Assembly (NCBI GenBank): GCA_002398515.1
Contig: DGZL01000148.1
Span: 1-5,829, forward strand
DNA from: Firmicutes bacterium UBA4981
GTDB taxonomy: Bacteria; Bacillota; SHA-98; UBA4971
Direction of reading: 5' to 3'
DNA length: 5,829 nt
In this document: one piece after another, positions 1 to 5,824 of the stretch
Layout: every line of letters begins with the position of its first letter
Position numbering within the stretch: the first letter of the stretch is position 1
Translations under genes and position numbers: made by a program
The notes under the pieces: model-generated
Seen by the model: only the letters and a program-made list of their open reading frames with translations
Database searches by the model: none
Told to the model about the DNA's origin: nothing

Positions 1-1154
1 ACTCCCGCTCCGCTCTCCACATGGAGTCCTTGAGCAGCAAGAGCTTCTTCCAGTCCGGCAAGGACAAGCATGACATTTTCACGGGTGCAAGAATGGCCCA
101 TAAGGCCTATGCGCCAGATGCGCCCCTTGATCGGGCCGAGGCCTCCTCCTATCTCCAGCCCGTAATTGGCCAGCAGGTAATTGCGCACGCCGGCATCGTC
201 CACGCCTTCAGGAATCTCAACTGAATTCAACATCGGAGCTTGGTAGCCGCTCTGGGCAAAAAGCTTAAGGCCCATAGCAGTTAGGCCTGCCTTCAGGGCA
301 TTGCTATGGCGGATATGCCTTGCAAATCGAGCTTCCAGTCCTTCCTCATGAATAATGCGGAGACTCTCATAGAGGGCATAAATCATATTAATAGGTGCAG
401 TATGATGATAGAAACGTTCTTTGCCCCAATAGGATCGAAGCATAGTCATGTCAAGATACCAACTCTGTACCTTGCTCTTACGGGAGGCAAGCCTCTCCTC
501 CGCGCGCTTGTTCATAGTGATCGGCGCCAGTCCCGGAGGACAGGATAGGCACTTTTGAGTACCGCTATAGACCACATCCATTCCGTCCTCGTCTACCCGA
601 ACAGGGGCTCCACCCAGCGAAGTCACGGCATCAACTACAAGAAGCGCGCCATACTTCTTTGCGATTTCCGCCACAGGCTTTATTGGTTGCAGCACTCCGG
701 TAGATGTCTCAGCGTGCACAATTCCTACGATATCCGCAGGACGTGCCTTCATCGCCTTCTCAATTTCGTCAGGCTCAATGATCTTGCCCCACTCTCCTTG
801 GATAACAGCAAGATCCCCGCCGCATCTTTCCACGATATCCGCCATCCTTTGGCCAAAGAGCCCGTTTATGCATATCAGCACCCTATCACCGGGCTCGATG
901 AAGTTGACGAGAGAAGTCTCCATACCGGCGCTTCCCGTCCCGGATATGGGAATGGTAAGCTCATTTGACGTCATGAATGTTTGAGCTAACAGGTCCTTGG
1001 TTGCGTTCATTATCTCCAAGAATTCCTTATCGAGATGGCCAATGACCGGCGCTGAAAGCGCACGAAGCACTCGGGGATGAACATTGCTCGGCCCGGGTCC
1101 CATCAGAATTCTTCCTTTTGTCCGAATTTCGGGATATCTCTCCATGTTAGTCAT
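1..1154 (-). CDS. Class V PLP aminotransferase, alanine/serine-glyoxylate aminotransferase type (partial, 3' end off the window)
   Basis: This is a fold-type I, class V pyridoxal-phosphate aminotransferase that probably moves an amino group from alanine or serine to glyoxylate, giving glycine, in the cytoplasm. The reading frame is open from 1154 to the left edge, 384 codons with no stop; family members are about 380-390 residues, so only a few codons are missing. Seen in my translation: an N-terminal MGPGPSNVHP (18-27), SGTGSAGMET in the cofactor phosphate region (71-80), VVDAVTSLGG (173-182) with the Asp that pairs with the pyridine nitrogen, SGTQK with the Schiff-base Lys near residue 201, HHTAPINMIYALYE (250-263), and RIWRIGLMG (345-353) with the expected carboxylate-binding Arg. 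The ATG at 1154 is chosen because AGGAGGTG (1171-1164) sits 9 nt upstream; the in-frame ATG at 1145 would be 18 nt away. Substrate choice cannot be decided: a PucG-type ureidoglycine-glyoxylate or another small amino acid transaminase is possible. It is transcribed in the same direction as grpE but behind a terminator, so it is probably a separate unit. Confidence 0.93.
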   Translation of the reverse strand, partial: MTNMERYPEIRTKGRILMGPGPSNVHPRVLRALSAPVIGHLDKEFLEIMNATKDLLAQTFMTSNELTIPISGTGSAGMETSLVNFIEPGDRVLICINGLFGQRMADIVERCGGDLAVIQGEWGKIIEPDEIEKAMKARPADIVGIVHAETSTGVLQPIKPVAEIAKKYGALLVVDAVTSLGGAPVRVDEDGMDVVYSGTQKCLSCPPGLAPITMNKRAEERLASRKSKVQSWYLDMTMLRSYWGKERFYHHTAPINMIYALYESLRIIHEEGLEARFARHIRHSNALKAGLTAMGLKLFAQSGYQAPMLNSVEIPEGVDDAGVRNYLLANYGLEIGGGLGPIKGRIWRIGLMGHSCTRENVMLVLAGLEEALAAQGLHVESGAG

Positions 1155-1163
1155 GGAACGCTG

Positions 1164-1171
1164 CACCTCCT
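1164..1171 (-). promoter_or_regulatory. Ribosome binding site of the aminotransferase
   Basis: AGGAGGTG on the minus strand, nearly the full anti-16S match, ends 9 nt before the ATG at 1154. It settles the start against the in-frame ATG three codons later. Confidence 0.85.
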
Positions 1172-1186
1172 AGGGCTTTCTATGCT

Positions 1187-1205
1187 CAGGCCTCAATTCG
1201 GCCTG
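1187..1205 (-). repeat. Leader hairpin upstream of the aminotransferase
   Basis: Perfect 6-bp arms CAGGCC and GGCCTG around a 7-nt loop form a small stem-loop in the untranslated leader, ending 15 nt before the ribosome binding site. No T-run follows it on the minus strand, so it is not a standard terminator. It might affect leader stability or be an operator; no riboswitch core was recognised around it. Confidence 0.4.
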
Positions 1206-1276
1206 TTTCGCTAAATTCAAAGAATCCAAGAATCCATTGGAATAGTTATGTTGTTTAATAACCCTCTACCACATGC

Positions 1277-1306
1277 ATCATAACATCTGCGCGAGATATG
1301 CGGCAA
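1277..1306 (-). promoter_or_regulatory. Predicted sigma70-type promoter of the aminotransferase
   Basis: On the minus strand TTGCCG (1306-1301) and TATGAT (1282-1277) are separated by 18 bp, and TGT directly before TATGAT makes an extended -10 element. Transcription would begin near 1270, leaving a leader of about 115 nt. The -35 box matches consensus at only 4 of 6 positions. The call rests on sequence pattern alone, supported by the terminator upstream, which implies the gene needs its own promoter. Confidence 0.45.
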
Positions 1307-1406
1307 CACCGGGCGCTCCAGACCTATTAAACTGCGGAACGTCCAAACGTCCGTCCGATCCTATGTCTTACCTCTGTCTCACTCCTGAGATGTGACACTA
1401 CTGATG

Positions 1407-1430
1407 AAAAAGGAGGGGTCTACCCCCTCC
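1407..1430 (-). terminator. Rho-independent terminator after grpE
   Basis: On the minus strand GGAGGGG (1430-1424), a 5-nt loop, CCCCTCC (1418-1412) and then TTTTT (1411-1407) form a perfect 7-bp GC-rich stem followed by a U-tract. It lies about 70 nt after the grpE stop and closes the hspR-dnaK-grpE transcript. The rest of the 344-bp gap between grpE and the aminotransferase holds the aminotransferase promoter and leader and no visible gene. Confidence 0.88.
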
Positions 1431-1498
1431 CTCAATTCACGTTTGTATTCGTTTGGCTAAGTCTACTTTCCCGTATCAGCGCTCTCGGAGCCTATAAT

Positions 1499-2170
1499 CT
1501 AACCATCCGCCGGCCTTGCCACACGAGCCATGGTAGCTCTGATGACCTCATCTTCGTAAGTGTACCCTCGCCGGAACTCTTCCACAACTGTATCCGTATC
1601 TACTTTCGGGTCTTCACAGGCAGCTACAGCCTCATGAAACTTAGGATCAAAAGGCATCCCTACTGCCTCGATTGGCTCAACCCCTTCAACAGCAAGGATA
1701 TCCAGGAGTTTTCTCATGATCATCTCAACACCTTCGCGCAAGGCTTCGTAGTCCGCCTCTGCAGCCAAAGCGCGCTCCATGTCATCAACAACGGCAAGGA
1801 GCTTGAGAATCATGTCCTTCTTGCCGGATCGTATATGAAACGCGAGATCCCTCGCCGTCCTACGCCGGTAATTGTCTAGATCAGCTAAAGCGCGCAAATA
1901 CATGTTCCAATTCTCTGAGGCTTTAGCTTCAGTCTCCGCTAATCTTTCCTCTAAATCCTCCCGCGTTTCAACTTCCCCGGTCATGGCATCCTCAGTCACA
2001 ACTTCCTCCGTCGTATCACTTTTAGTAGTTGCCTCACAAGCATCGATACCCTCAGTAGTCACATCGCGTCCTGTTTTCATATCGGGATTCCAAGCCTTAC
2101 AATTGCCACCGCTGAATTGGGTGTTTTCGCATTTTTCGGTTGCATGCCGATCTTGCCTTTCAGACTTCAT
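1499..2170 (-). CDS. grpE: GrpE, nucleotide exchange factor of DnaK
   Basis: GrpE is a cytoplasmic homodimer that releases ADP from DnaK and so resets the Hsp70 cycle. With the ATG at 2170 the protein has 223 residues. An acidic, Thr/Glu-rich and probably disordered N-terminal tail (about 1-70) leads into the long dimerisation helix (about 70-135) with the family signature DNYRRR at 99-104, followed by the C-terminal beta domain with GMPFDPKFHEAV (171-182) and RGYTYEDEVIRA (201-212). The start at 2170 is chosen because GGTGG lies 8 nt upstream; a GTG at 2182 is in frame and would add four residues but has no well-placed binding site. The gene starts 39 bp after the dnaK stop and is last before the terminator, so it should be co-transcribed with hspR and dnaK. 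The N-terminal tail contains three cysteines (about 14, 24 and 45), unusual for GrpE. Confidence 0.95.
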   Translation of the reverse strand: MKSERQDRHATEKCENTQFSGGNCKAWNPDMKTGRDVTTEGIDACEATTKSDTTEEVVTEDAMTGEVETREDLEERLAETEAKASENWNMYLRALADLDNYRRRTARDLAFHIRSGKKDMILKLLAVVDDMERALAAEADYEALREGVEMIMRKLLDILAVEGVEPIEAVGMPFDPKFHEAVAACEDPKVDTDTVVEEFRRGYTYEDEVIRATMARVARPADG

Positions 2171-2195
2171 TTGCACAACCACCGCCTATATTCAT
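2160..2195 (-). other. Possible 11-codon leader ORF overlapping the grpE start
   Basis: In the dnaK-grpE gap an ATG at 2195 is preceded by AAGGG (2205-2201) with a 5-nt spacer. It opens a frame of 11 codons (MNIGGGCANEV) that stops at 2160, about 10 nt inside grpE in another frame. It could couple translation of grpE to ribosomes leaving dnaK, or be chance. No protein function is claimed. Confidence 0.2.
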
Positions 2196-2209
2196 GTATA
2201 CCCTTAGCT

Positions 2210-4141
2210 TCAATCTACAGGTTTGAAGTCCGCGTCAATGACATCGTCATCATCTCTGCCATGGGGCTCAGATCCACCAGACCCGGCTGCACTGTCAGGG
2301 CCGGGCCCGCCGGCAGCCTCGCTACTTGAGGACGCCTGTGCAGCTTTGTATAGCTCCTCAGACATTTTGTAAGAAGCTTCTTTCACGTCTTCCATGAATT
2401 TCTTGATAGACTCTATATCATTGTCGGCGATGGCCTTCTTGAGCCGTTCCAGTTCAGATTCGATCTTGGACTTTGTTTCTGCCGGGATCTTGTCCCCTGC
2501 ATCCTTCAGAGCCTTCTCAGTGGTATACACCATGGTATCAGCCGCGTTCTTCAACTCAACCTCCTCGCGGCGTTTCTTGTCCTCCTCGGCAGCCTGTTCC
2601 GCAGCACGCACCAACTTCTCGATTTCCTCTTTCGACAGCTGAGTCGATGCGGTAATTGTGATACGCTGTTCTTTCCCGGTTCCCAAATCCTTGGCTGTCA
2701 CGTTGACTATGCCGTTTGCATCAATATCAAAAGCTACCTCAATCTTCGGAACCCCGCGCGGCGCAGGAGGAATTCCGTGTAACGTGAACCTTCCAAGCGT
2801 CCTATTGTCGCGGGCGAACTCACGCTCCCCTTGAAGCACATGGATGTCAACTGACGTCTGGAAGTCCGCAGCAGTGCTGAAGGTCTCGCTCTTGCGCGTA
2901 GGTATAGTCGTATTTCTCTCAATAAGCCTCGTGAACACACCGCCAAGGGTCTCGATTCCCAGCGAAAGAGGAGTTACGTCCAAGAGGACTATGTCCTTTA
3001 CCTCTCCGGACAGGACCCCTGCTTGAATAGCTGCACCGACTGCTACGACCTCATCCGGGTTTACGCCTCTATGAGGCTCCTTGCCGGTAAGATTCTTCAC
3101 GAGATTCTGTATGACAGGCATACGAGTGGCGCCGCCGACCAATACGATCTCATTGATGTCGTCAATGGAGAGTTTTGCGTCAGCAATCGCCTGCCTGAAC
3201 GGTCCTTCGCACCTTTCGGTAAGGTCAGCGGTGAGCTCTTCGAATTTGGCTCTGGTGATCTTTGTTTCTAAGTGTTTCGGACCGGTCTGATCCGCAGTGA
3301 TGAACGGAAGACTGATGTTGGTTTCAAAGACCTGAGACAGCTCTATCTTGGCCTTCTCAGCAGCTTCAATCAATCTCTGTAACGCTTGACGGTCTTTCTT
3401 CAAATCGATACCCTGGTCGCGCTTGAATTCGCTTGCGATGTGGTCTACAATCCTCTGGTCGTAGTCATCTCCGCCAAGGTGCGTATCACCGGCAGTGGAC
3501 TTAACTTCAAATATGCCGTCCCCCACTTCCAGTATGGACACGTCAAACGTCCCACCGCCTAAGTCCCATACAAGGATCGTCTCATTCGTTTTCCTATCAA
3601 GTCCGTAAGCTAACGCGGCAGCTGTAGGCTCGTTGACAATCCTAAGCACCTCAAGCCCGGCTATACGCCCTGCGTCCTTAGTTGCTTGTCTTTGTGAGTC
3701 ATTGAAATACGCAGGAACCGTAATAACCGCCTTAGTAACGGATTCACCTAAGAATTTCTCAGCATCCATCTTCATCTTCTGAAGGATCATTGCTGAGATT
3801 TCTTCAGGGGAATAATCCTTTTTCGTAGCGGGAACTTCAAACCTTACTCCACTGCTTGGACCTGAGCTTACCCTGTATGGAACGCGCCCTCGCTCCTCCT
3901 TGATTTCGTCGTAGCGACGTCCCATGAAACGTTTGATGGAGTAAACCGTGTTTTCAGGGTTTAGCACAGCCTGCCTCCTGGCAAGCTGTCCTACCAACCG
4001 CTCACCATTCTTACCAAAGCCTACTACTGATGGGGTTAACCTCGAGCCTTCCTCATTTACGATTACCGTGGGATTCCCGCCTTCCATCACAGCGATTGCT
4101 GAGTTTGTTGTGCCGAGGTCAATGCCAACAACTTTCCCCAT
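2210..4141 (-). CDS. dnaK: DnaK, Hsp70 chaperone
   Basis: DnaK is the cytoplasmic ATP-driven Hsp70 that binds exposed hydrophobic segments of unfolded proteins. It works with a J-protein and GrpE. With the ATG at 4141 it has 643 residues, typical for the family. The nucleotide-binding domain (about 1-384) shows GIDLGTTNS (6-14), the catalytic Lys of YSIKRF (K70), WDLGGGTFDVS (192-202) and LVGGATRMP (334-342). The linker VLLD (385-388) joins the substrate-binding beta domain (about 389-500), and a helical lid follows to about 600. The tail is Ser/Gly/Ala-rich and ends in an acidic DDDDVIDADFKPVD, as in canonical DnaK. The ATG at 4141 gives the family-standard N-terminus MGKVVGIDLG and lies 9 nt after AAGGAG (4156-4151); the ATG at 4147 is only 3 nt from it and would add Met-Ala. 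Residues about 78-108 are the extra segment of Gram-negative-type DnaK, absent from typical Bacillota and Actinomycetota proteins. It is the middle gene of the operon, 53 bp after hspR. Confidence 0.98.
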   Translation of the reverse strand: MGKVVGIDLGTTNSAIAVMEGGNPTVIVNEEGSRLTPSVVGFGKNGERLVGQLARRQAVLNPENTVYSIKRFMGRRYDEIKEERGRVPYRVSSGPSSGVRFEVPATKKDYSPEEISAMILQKMKMDAEKFLGESVTKAVITVPAYFNDSQRQATKDAGRIAGLEVLRIVNEPTAAALAYGLDRKTNETILVWDLGGGTFDVSILEVGDGIFEVKSTAGDTHLGGDDYDQRIVDHIASEFKRDQGIDLKKDRQALQRLIEAAEKAKIELSQVFETNISLPFITADQTGPKHLETKITRAKFEELTADLTERCEGPFRQAIADAKLSIDDINEIVLVGGATRMPVIQNLVKNLTGKEPHRGVNPDEVVAVGAAIQAGVLSGEVKDIVLLDVTPLSLGIETLGGVFTRLIERNTTIPTRKSETFSTAADFQTSVDIHVLQGEREFARDNRTLGRFTLHGIPPAPRGVPKIEVAFDIDANGIVNVTAKDLGTGKEQRITITASTQLSKEEIEKLVRAAEQAAEEDKKRREEVELKNAADTMVYTTEKALKDAGDKIPAETKSKIESELERLKKAIADNDIESIKKFMEDVKEASYKMSEELYKAAQASSSSEAAGGPGPDSAAGSGGSEPHGRDDDDVIDADFKPVD

Positions 4142-4194
4142 TGCCATTCTCTCCTTCCATCGACGAGTTCATTTAATAGAATAATCCAAACCCC

Positions 4195-4536
4195 TCAAGA
4201 TCGGCCGTCGTCTTCATCACGATTAGGATCTCGGGATACTCCCTTAGTACGTTCGATAGTCTCACGATACTTGATTGTCATCTTTCCCATTTTCGACTGC
4301 ATCTCGAGGATGATCTTGACCCCTGCGAAGTTGACGCCCTCTTCAGAAATTAAAGTGCGTATCCGTTGTAGAAGCAATAGGTCATTCTCAGAGTACAGCC
4401 TGATATTGGCTTCAGTGCGGTGGGGATCCAGCAAACCTTCACGCTCAATCACCCTTAAAGTCTGTGGGCTGACTCCAAGCAAACGAGCGGCTACGCTGAT
4501 TGTGTAGACCGGTTCATCAGGGCCATGTAGCCTCAA
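4195..4536 (-). CDS. hspR: HspR-like MerR-family heat-shock repressor
   Basis: A 113-residue MerR-family DNA-binding protein. The N-terminal winged helix-turn-helix spans about 10-55: YTISVAARLLGVSPQTLRVI is the helix-turn-helix and RLYSENDL the wing. EEGVNFAGVKIILEM (65-79) is the short segment typical of HspR, followed by a basic-then-acidic tail that takes the place of an effector domain. HspR represses dnaK operons and its own gene and in known systems uses DnaK as co-repressor; position as first gene ahead of dnaK fits that role. The start is a TTG at 4536 with GAGGTG (4549-4544) 7 nt upstream; no in-frame ATG fits before the domain. In actinobacteria hspR usually comes last, after dnaJ, whereas here it leads. 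It could be another small MerR regulator, but the sequence and neighbours make HspR much the best call. Confidence 0.9.
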   Translation of the reverse strand: MRLHGPDEPVYTISVAARLLGVSPQTLRVIEREGLLDPHRTEANIRLYSENDLLLLQRIRTLISEEGVNFAGVKIILEMQSKMGKMTIKYRETIERTKGVSRDPNRDEDDGRS

Positions 4537-4543
4537 CTTTGGT

Positions 4544-4549
4544 CACCTC
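4544..4549 (-). promoter_or_regulatory. Ribosome binding site that fixes the TTG start of hspR
   Basis: GAGGTG on the minus strand is 7 nt before TTG at 4536. Ideal spacing supports TTG as the true start; the weak codon would keep the repressor low relative to DnaK. Confidence 0.7.
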
Positions 4550-4572
4550 GGGTATTTTGGATTGCAATGGAT

Positions 4573-4602
4573 ATTATAATCTATATAAGGAAGTTATATC
4601 AA
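4573..4602 (-). promoter_or_regulatory. Predicted sigma70-type promoter of hspR-dnaK-grpE
   Basis: On the minus strand TTGATA (4602-4597) and a perfect TATAAT (4578-4573) are separated by 18 bp. Transcription would begin near 4566, about 30 nt before the hspR start. A vegetative promoter held by a repressor is the usual arrangement for HspR regulons. No second promoter was seen in the short hspR-dnaK or dnaK-grpE gaps, so this one probably serves all three genes. Confidence 0.7.
4583..4599. promoter_or_regulatory. Candidate operator dyad inside the hspR promoter
   Basis: ATATAA, 5 bp, TTATAT is a perfect 6-bp inverted repeat lying in the spacer and touching the -35 box of the hspR promoter, where MerR-family proteins commonly bind. 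It does not match the HAIR consensus CTTGAGT-N7-ACTCAAG known for HspR. In such AT-rich DNA the dyad could arise by chance, so the operator role is an inference. Confidence 0.35.
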
Positions 4603-4641
4603 GTATTATATGACACATGTTATAAGAAAGCTATATTGACT
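4583..4641 (+). repeat. Imperfect AT-rich direct repeat between hspR and the ZIP gene
   Basis: The word TATAAGGAAGTTATAT (4584-4599) recurs as TATAAGAAAGCTATAT (4621-4636), 37 bp further on, with 14 of 16 bases identical. Between them are TTATATCA and TTATATGA (4594 and 4606). The repeated words lie across and upstream of the hspR -35 box and upstream of the ZIP promoter, so they may be sites for one regulator shared by both sides. Confidence 0.4.
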
Positions 4642-4673
4642 ACTTTAATGTTCCTCATGAATGGCTCTCCCTC

Positions 4674-4702
4674 TTGAATCAACCTGAAATGCACGGTAGA
4701 AT
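4674..4702 (+). promoter_or_regulatory. Predicted sigma70-type promoter of the ZIP transporter
   Basis: TTGAAT (4674-4679) and TAGAAT (4697-4702) with an optimal 17-bp spacer point toward the transporter. The start would be near 4709, a leader of about 40 nt. Two mismatches to the consensus hexamers in total make it a plausible promoter of moderate to good strength. Confidence 0.6.
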
Positions 4703-4748
4703 TTAGTAACGGCCTGAAACAGTAACATCTATGCTAAGGAGCCTTTAA

Positions 4749-5528
4749 ATGCAGTCAAACATTGGTTTTGCGCTCTTGGTAACATTTCTGGCAGGTCTGT
4801 CCACAATCGCAGGAAGCTTGATAGGATTACTTACCTCAGACCCCAGCCCCCGTTTTCTTACTGTTACCTTGGGGTTTTCTGCAGGGGCCATGCTCCTTGT
4901 CTCCTTTAATGAACTGCTACAAACCGGAATCCAGACTCTGGGGTTAACCATGGCCTACGTAGGTTTCTTTGCAGGCATTTCGCTGATGTTCCTCATTGAC
5001 GCGTTCATTCCCCATGTTTATATGGGCGAACGTTGTGACTTGCGCGATAGACCGCATGGGCGCCTGGATCCTGACAAAGCAAAACTAACACGAGCAGGTA
5101 TACTCCTGGCTGTGGGGATTGCCATTCACAATTTCCCTGAGGGTATGGCATCCTTTGCCGGCGCCATTCATAATCGACACCTAGGTATCGCCATTGCTTT
5201 CGCCATAGCATTACACAACATTCCCGAAGGGTTAGCCGTGTCAGCGCTAATGTATTCAGCCACCGGCAATCGCCGGCAGGCCTTCCTTTGGGCTCTTCTA
5301 GCAGGCATTGCTGAGCCCCTCGGGGCAGCATTGGCTGCGCTTGCCATGGCGCCAAATCTTAACGACACAATAATCGGCATAATGCTTTCAATAGTGGCAG
5401 GCATTATGGTTTTCATTTCCTTAGACGAGTTAATACCTGTTTCACGTTCATTCGGAGAAGACCACCTCAGCATAATAGGTATCATTATGGGTATGTTGGT
5501 TATGGCAGCAAGTACACTCATATTCTAA
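4749..5528 (+). CDS. ZIP-family divalent metal transporter (ZupT/GufA type)
   Basis: An inner-membrane transporter of 259 residues, close to E. coli ZupT (257), that probably brings Zn(II), or also Fe(II) and Mn(II), into the cytoplasm. Hydrophobic stretches give about eight helices: roughly 5-29, 38-56, 65-90, 115-140, 145-168, 177-200, 207-228 and 239-258. The metal site is visible as HNFPEG (127-132) in helix 4 and HNIPEG (156-161) in helix 5, with AGIAEPLGA (185-193) in helix 6 supplying another Glu. The loop between helices 3 and 4 (about 91-113) is short, with GERCDLRDRPHG, and lacks the long His-rich stretch of many ZIPs. The ATG at 4749 has AAGGAG (4736-4741) 7 nt upstream. It is transcribed divergently from hspR and appears monocistronic. 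Metal specificity cannot be read from sequence; the zupT symbol is therefore not assigned. No clear terminator follows. Confidence 0.93.
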   Translation: MQSNIGFALLVTFLAGLSTIAGSLIGLLTSDPSPRFLTVTLGFSAGAMLLVSFNELLQTGIQTLGLTMAYVGFFAGISLMFLIDAFIPHVYMGERCDLRDRPHGRLDPDKAKLTRAGILLAVGIAIHNFPEGMASFAGAIHNRHLGIAIAFAIALHNIPEGLAVSALMYSATGNRRQAFLWALLAGIAEPLGAALAALAMAPNLNDTIIGIMLSIVAGIMVFISLDELIPVSRSFGEDHLSIIGIIMGMLVMAASTLIF

Positions 5529-5620
5529 CAGAAGCCCTGTCTTACTTGAGCGCAATTCTCTCGGGATTCCCGTCCTTCCACTCCCTTCCCTAATGAAACG
5601 ATGTCAGGGTGGACAGATAC

Positions 5621-5824
5621 GGCAATTTGACACTCCCCATGCCTAAAGTTTGCGTGGTCGAAAAACAACCACCCTGAGGCTCTTTGGTGGTTGATTTTCA
5701 ACCAACTTCTTCAGCGCAATTGCCTGGATGGTTGAGAATCGACCACAGTGGGGTCCTACAGGGGGTGATTTTCGACCATGATCTCGCCTCAAGTGGGTAG
5801 AATATAGGTAAGCGTCAAATAGCC
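5621..5824. repeat. Imperfect inverted repeat flanking the palindrome array
   Basis: GGCAATTTGACACTCCCCAT at 5621-5640 reappears inverted at 5805-5824, reading GGCTATTTGACGCTTACCTA on the minus strand, with 14 of 20 positions matching and ATTTGAC identical in both. The two arms bracket the four 19-bp palindromes. They may be inner transposase sites or the two ends of a short element of about 200 bp. Confidence 0.4.
5654..5779. repeat. Array of four 19-bp palindromes (GTGGTTG-N5-CRACCAC)
   Basis: Four copies of a dyad with 7-bp arms and a 5-bp AT-rich centre lie at 5654-5672 (GTGGTCG AAAAA CAACCAC), 5687-5705 (GTGGTTG ATTTT CAACCAA), 5728-5746 (ATGGTTG AGAAT CGACCAC) and 5761-5779 (GGGGGTG ATTTT CGACCAT, left arm degenerate). 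Start-to-start distances are 33, 41 and 33 bp. This looks like a multi-site protein-binding region, most simply for a transposase. CRISPR is excluded by the short, varied, palindromic units and spacers of only 14-22 bp. Confidence 0.75.

Noticed and set aside
21..984. Plus-strand open frames of 67-137 codons across the left kilobase
   Set aside because: They are antisense to the class V aminotransferase, whose minus-strand frame is continuous and shows all expected motifs; the plus-strand translations resemble no family.
1155..1498. A hidden dnaJ or small gene between grpE and the aminotransferase
   Set aside because: The gap is only 344 bp, contains a terminator and a promoter, and no J-domain HPD motif or sizeable open frame was seen.
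2394..3290. Several plus-strand open frames opposite dnaK
   Set aside because: They mirror the strongly conserved dnaK frame and are rich in Ser/Arg as expected of antisense translation; no promoter or ribosome binding site was seen.
4148..4199. CTTGAG near the hspR stop as a HAIR operator
   Set aside because: Only one half-site is present; no ACTCAAG lies 7 bp away.
5005..5521. Minus-strand frames of 116-117 codons opposite the ZIP gene
   Set aside because: The plus-strand ZIP protein has full family length and motifs, so these are shadows.
5562..5572. CGGGATTCCCG palindrome as a terminator for the ZIP gene
   Set aside because: Five-base arms with a one-base loop cannot form a stable hairpin and no T-run follows.
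5654..5779. CRISPR array
   Set aside because: Only four degenerate palindromic 19-bp units with 14-22 bp between them, unlike near-identical CRISPR repeats with longer uniform spacers.
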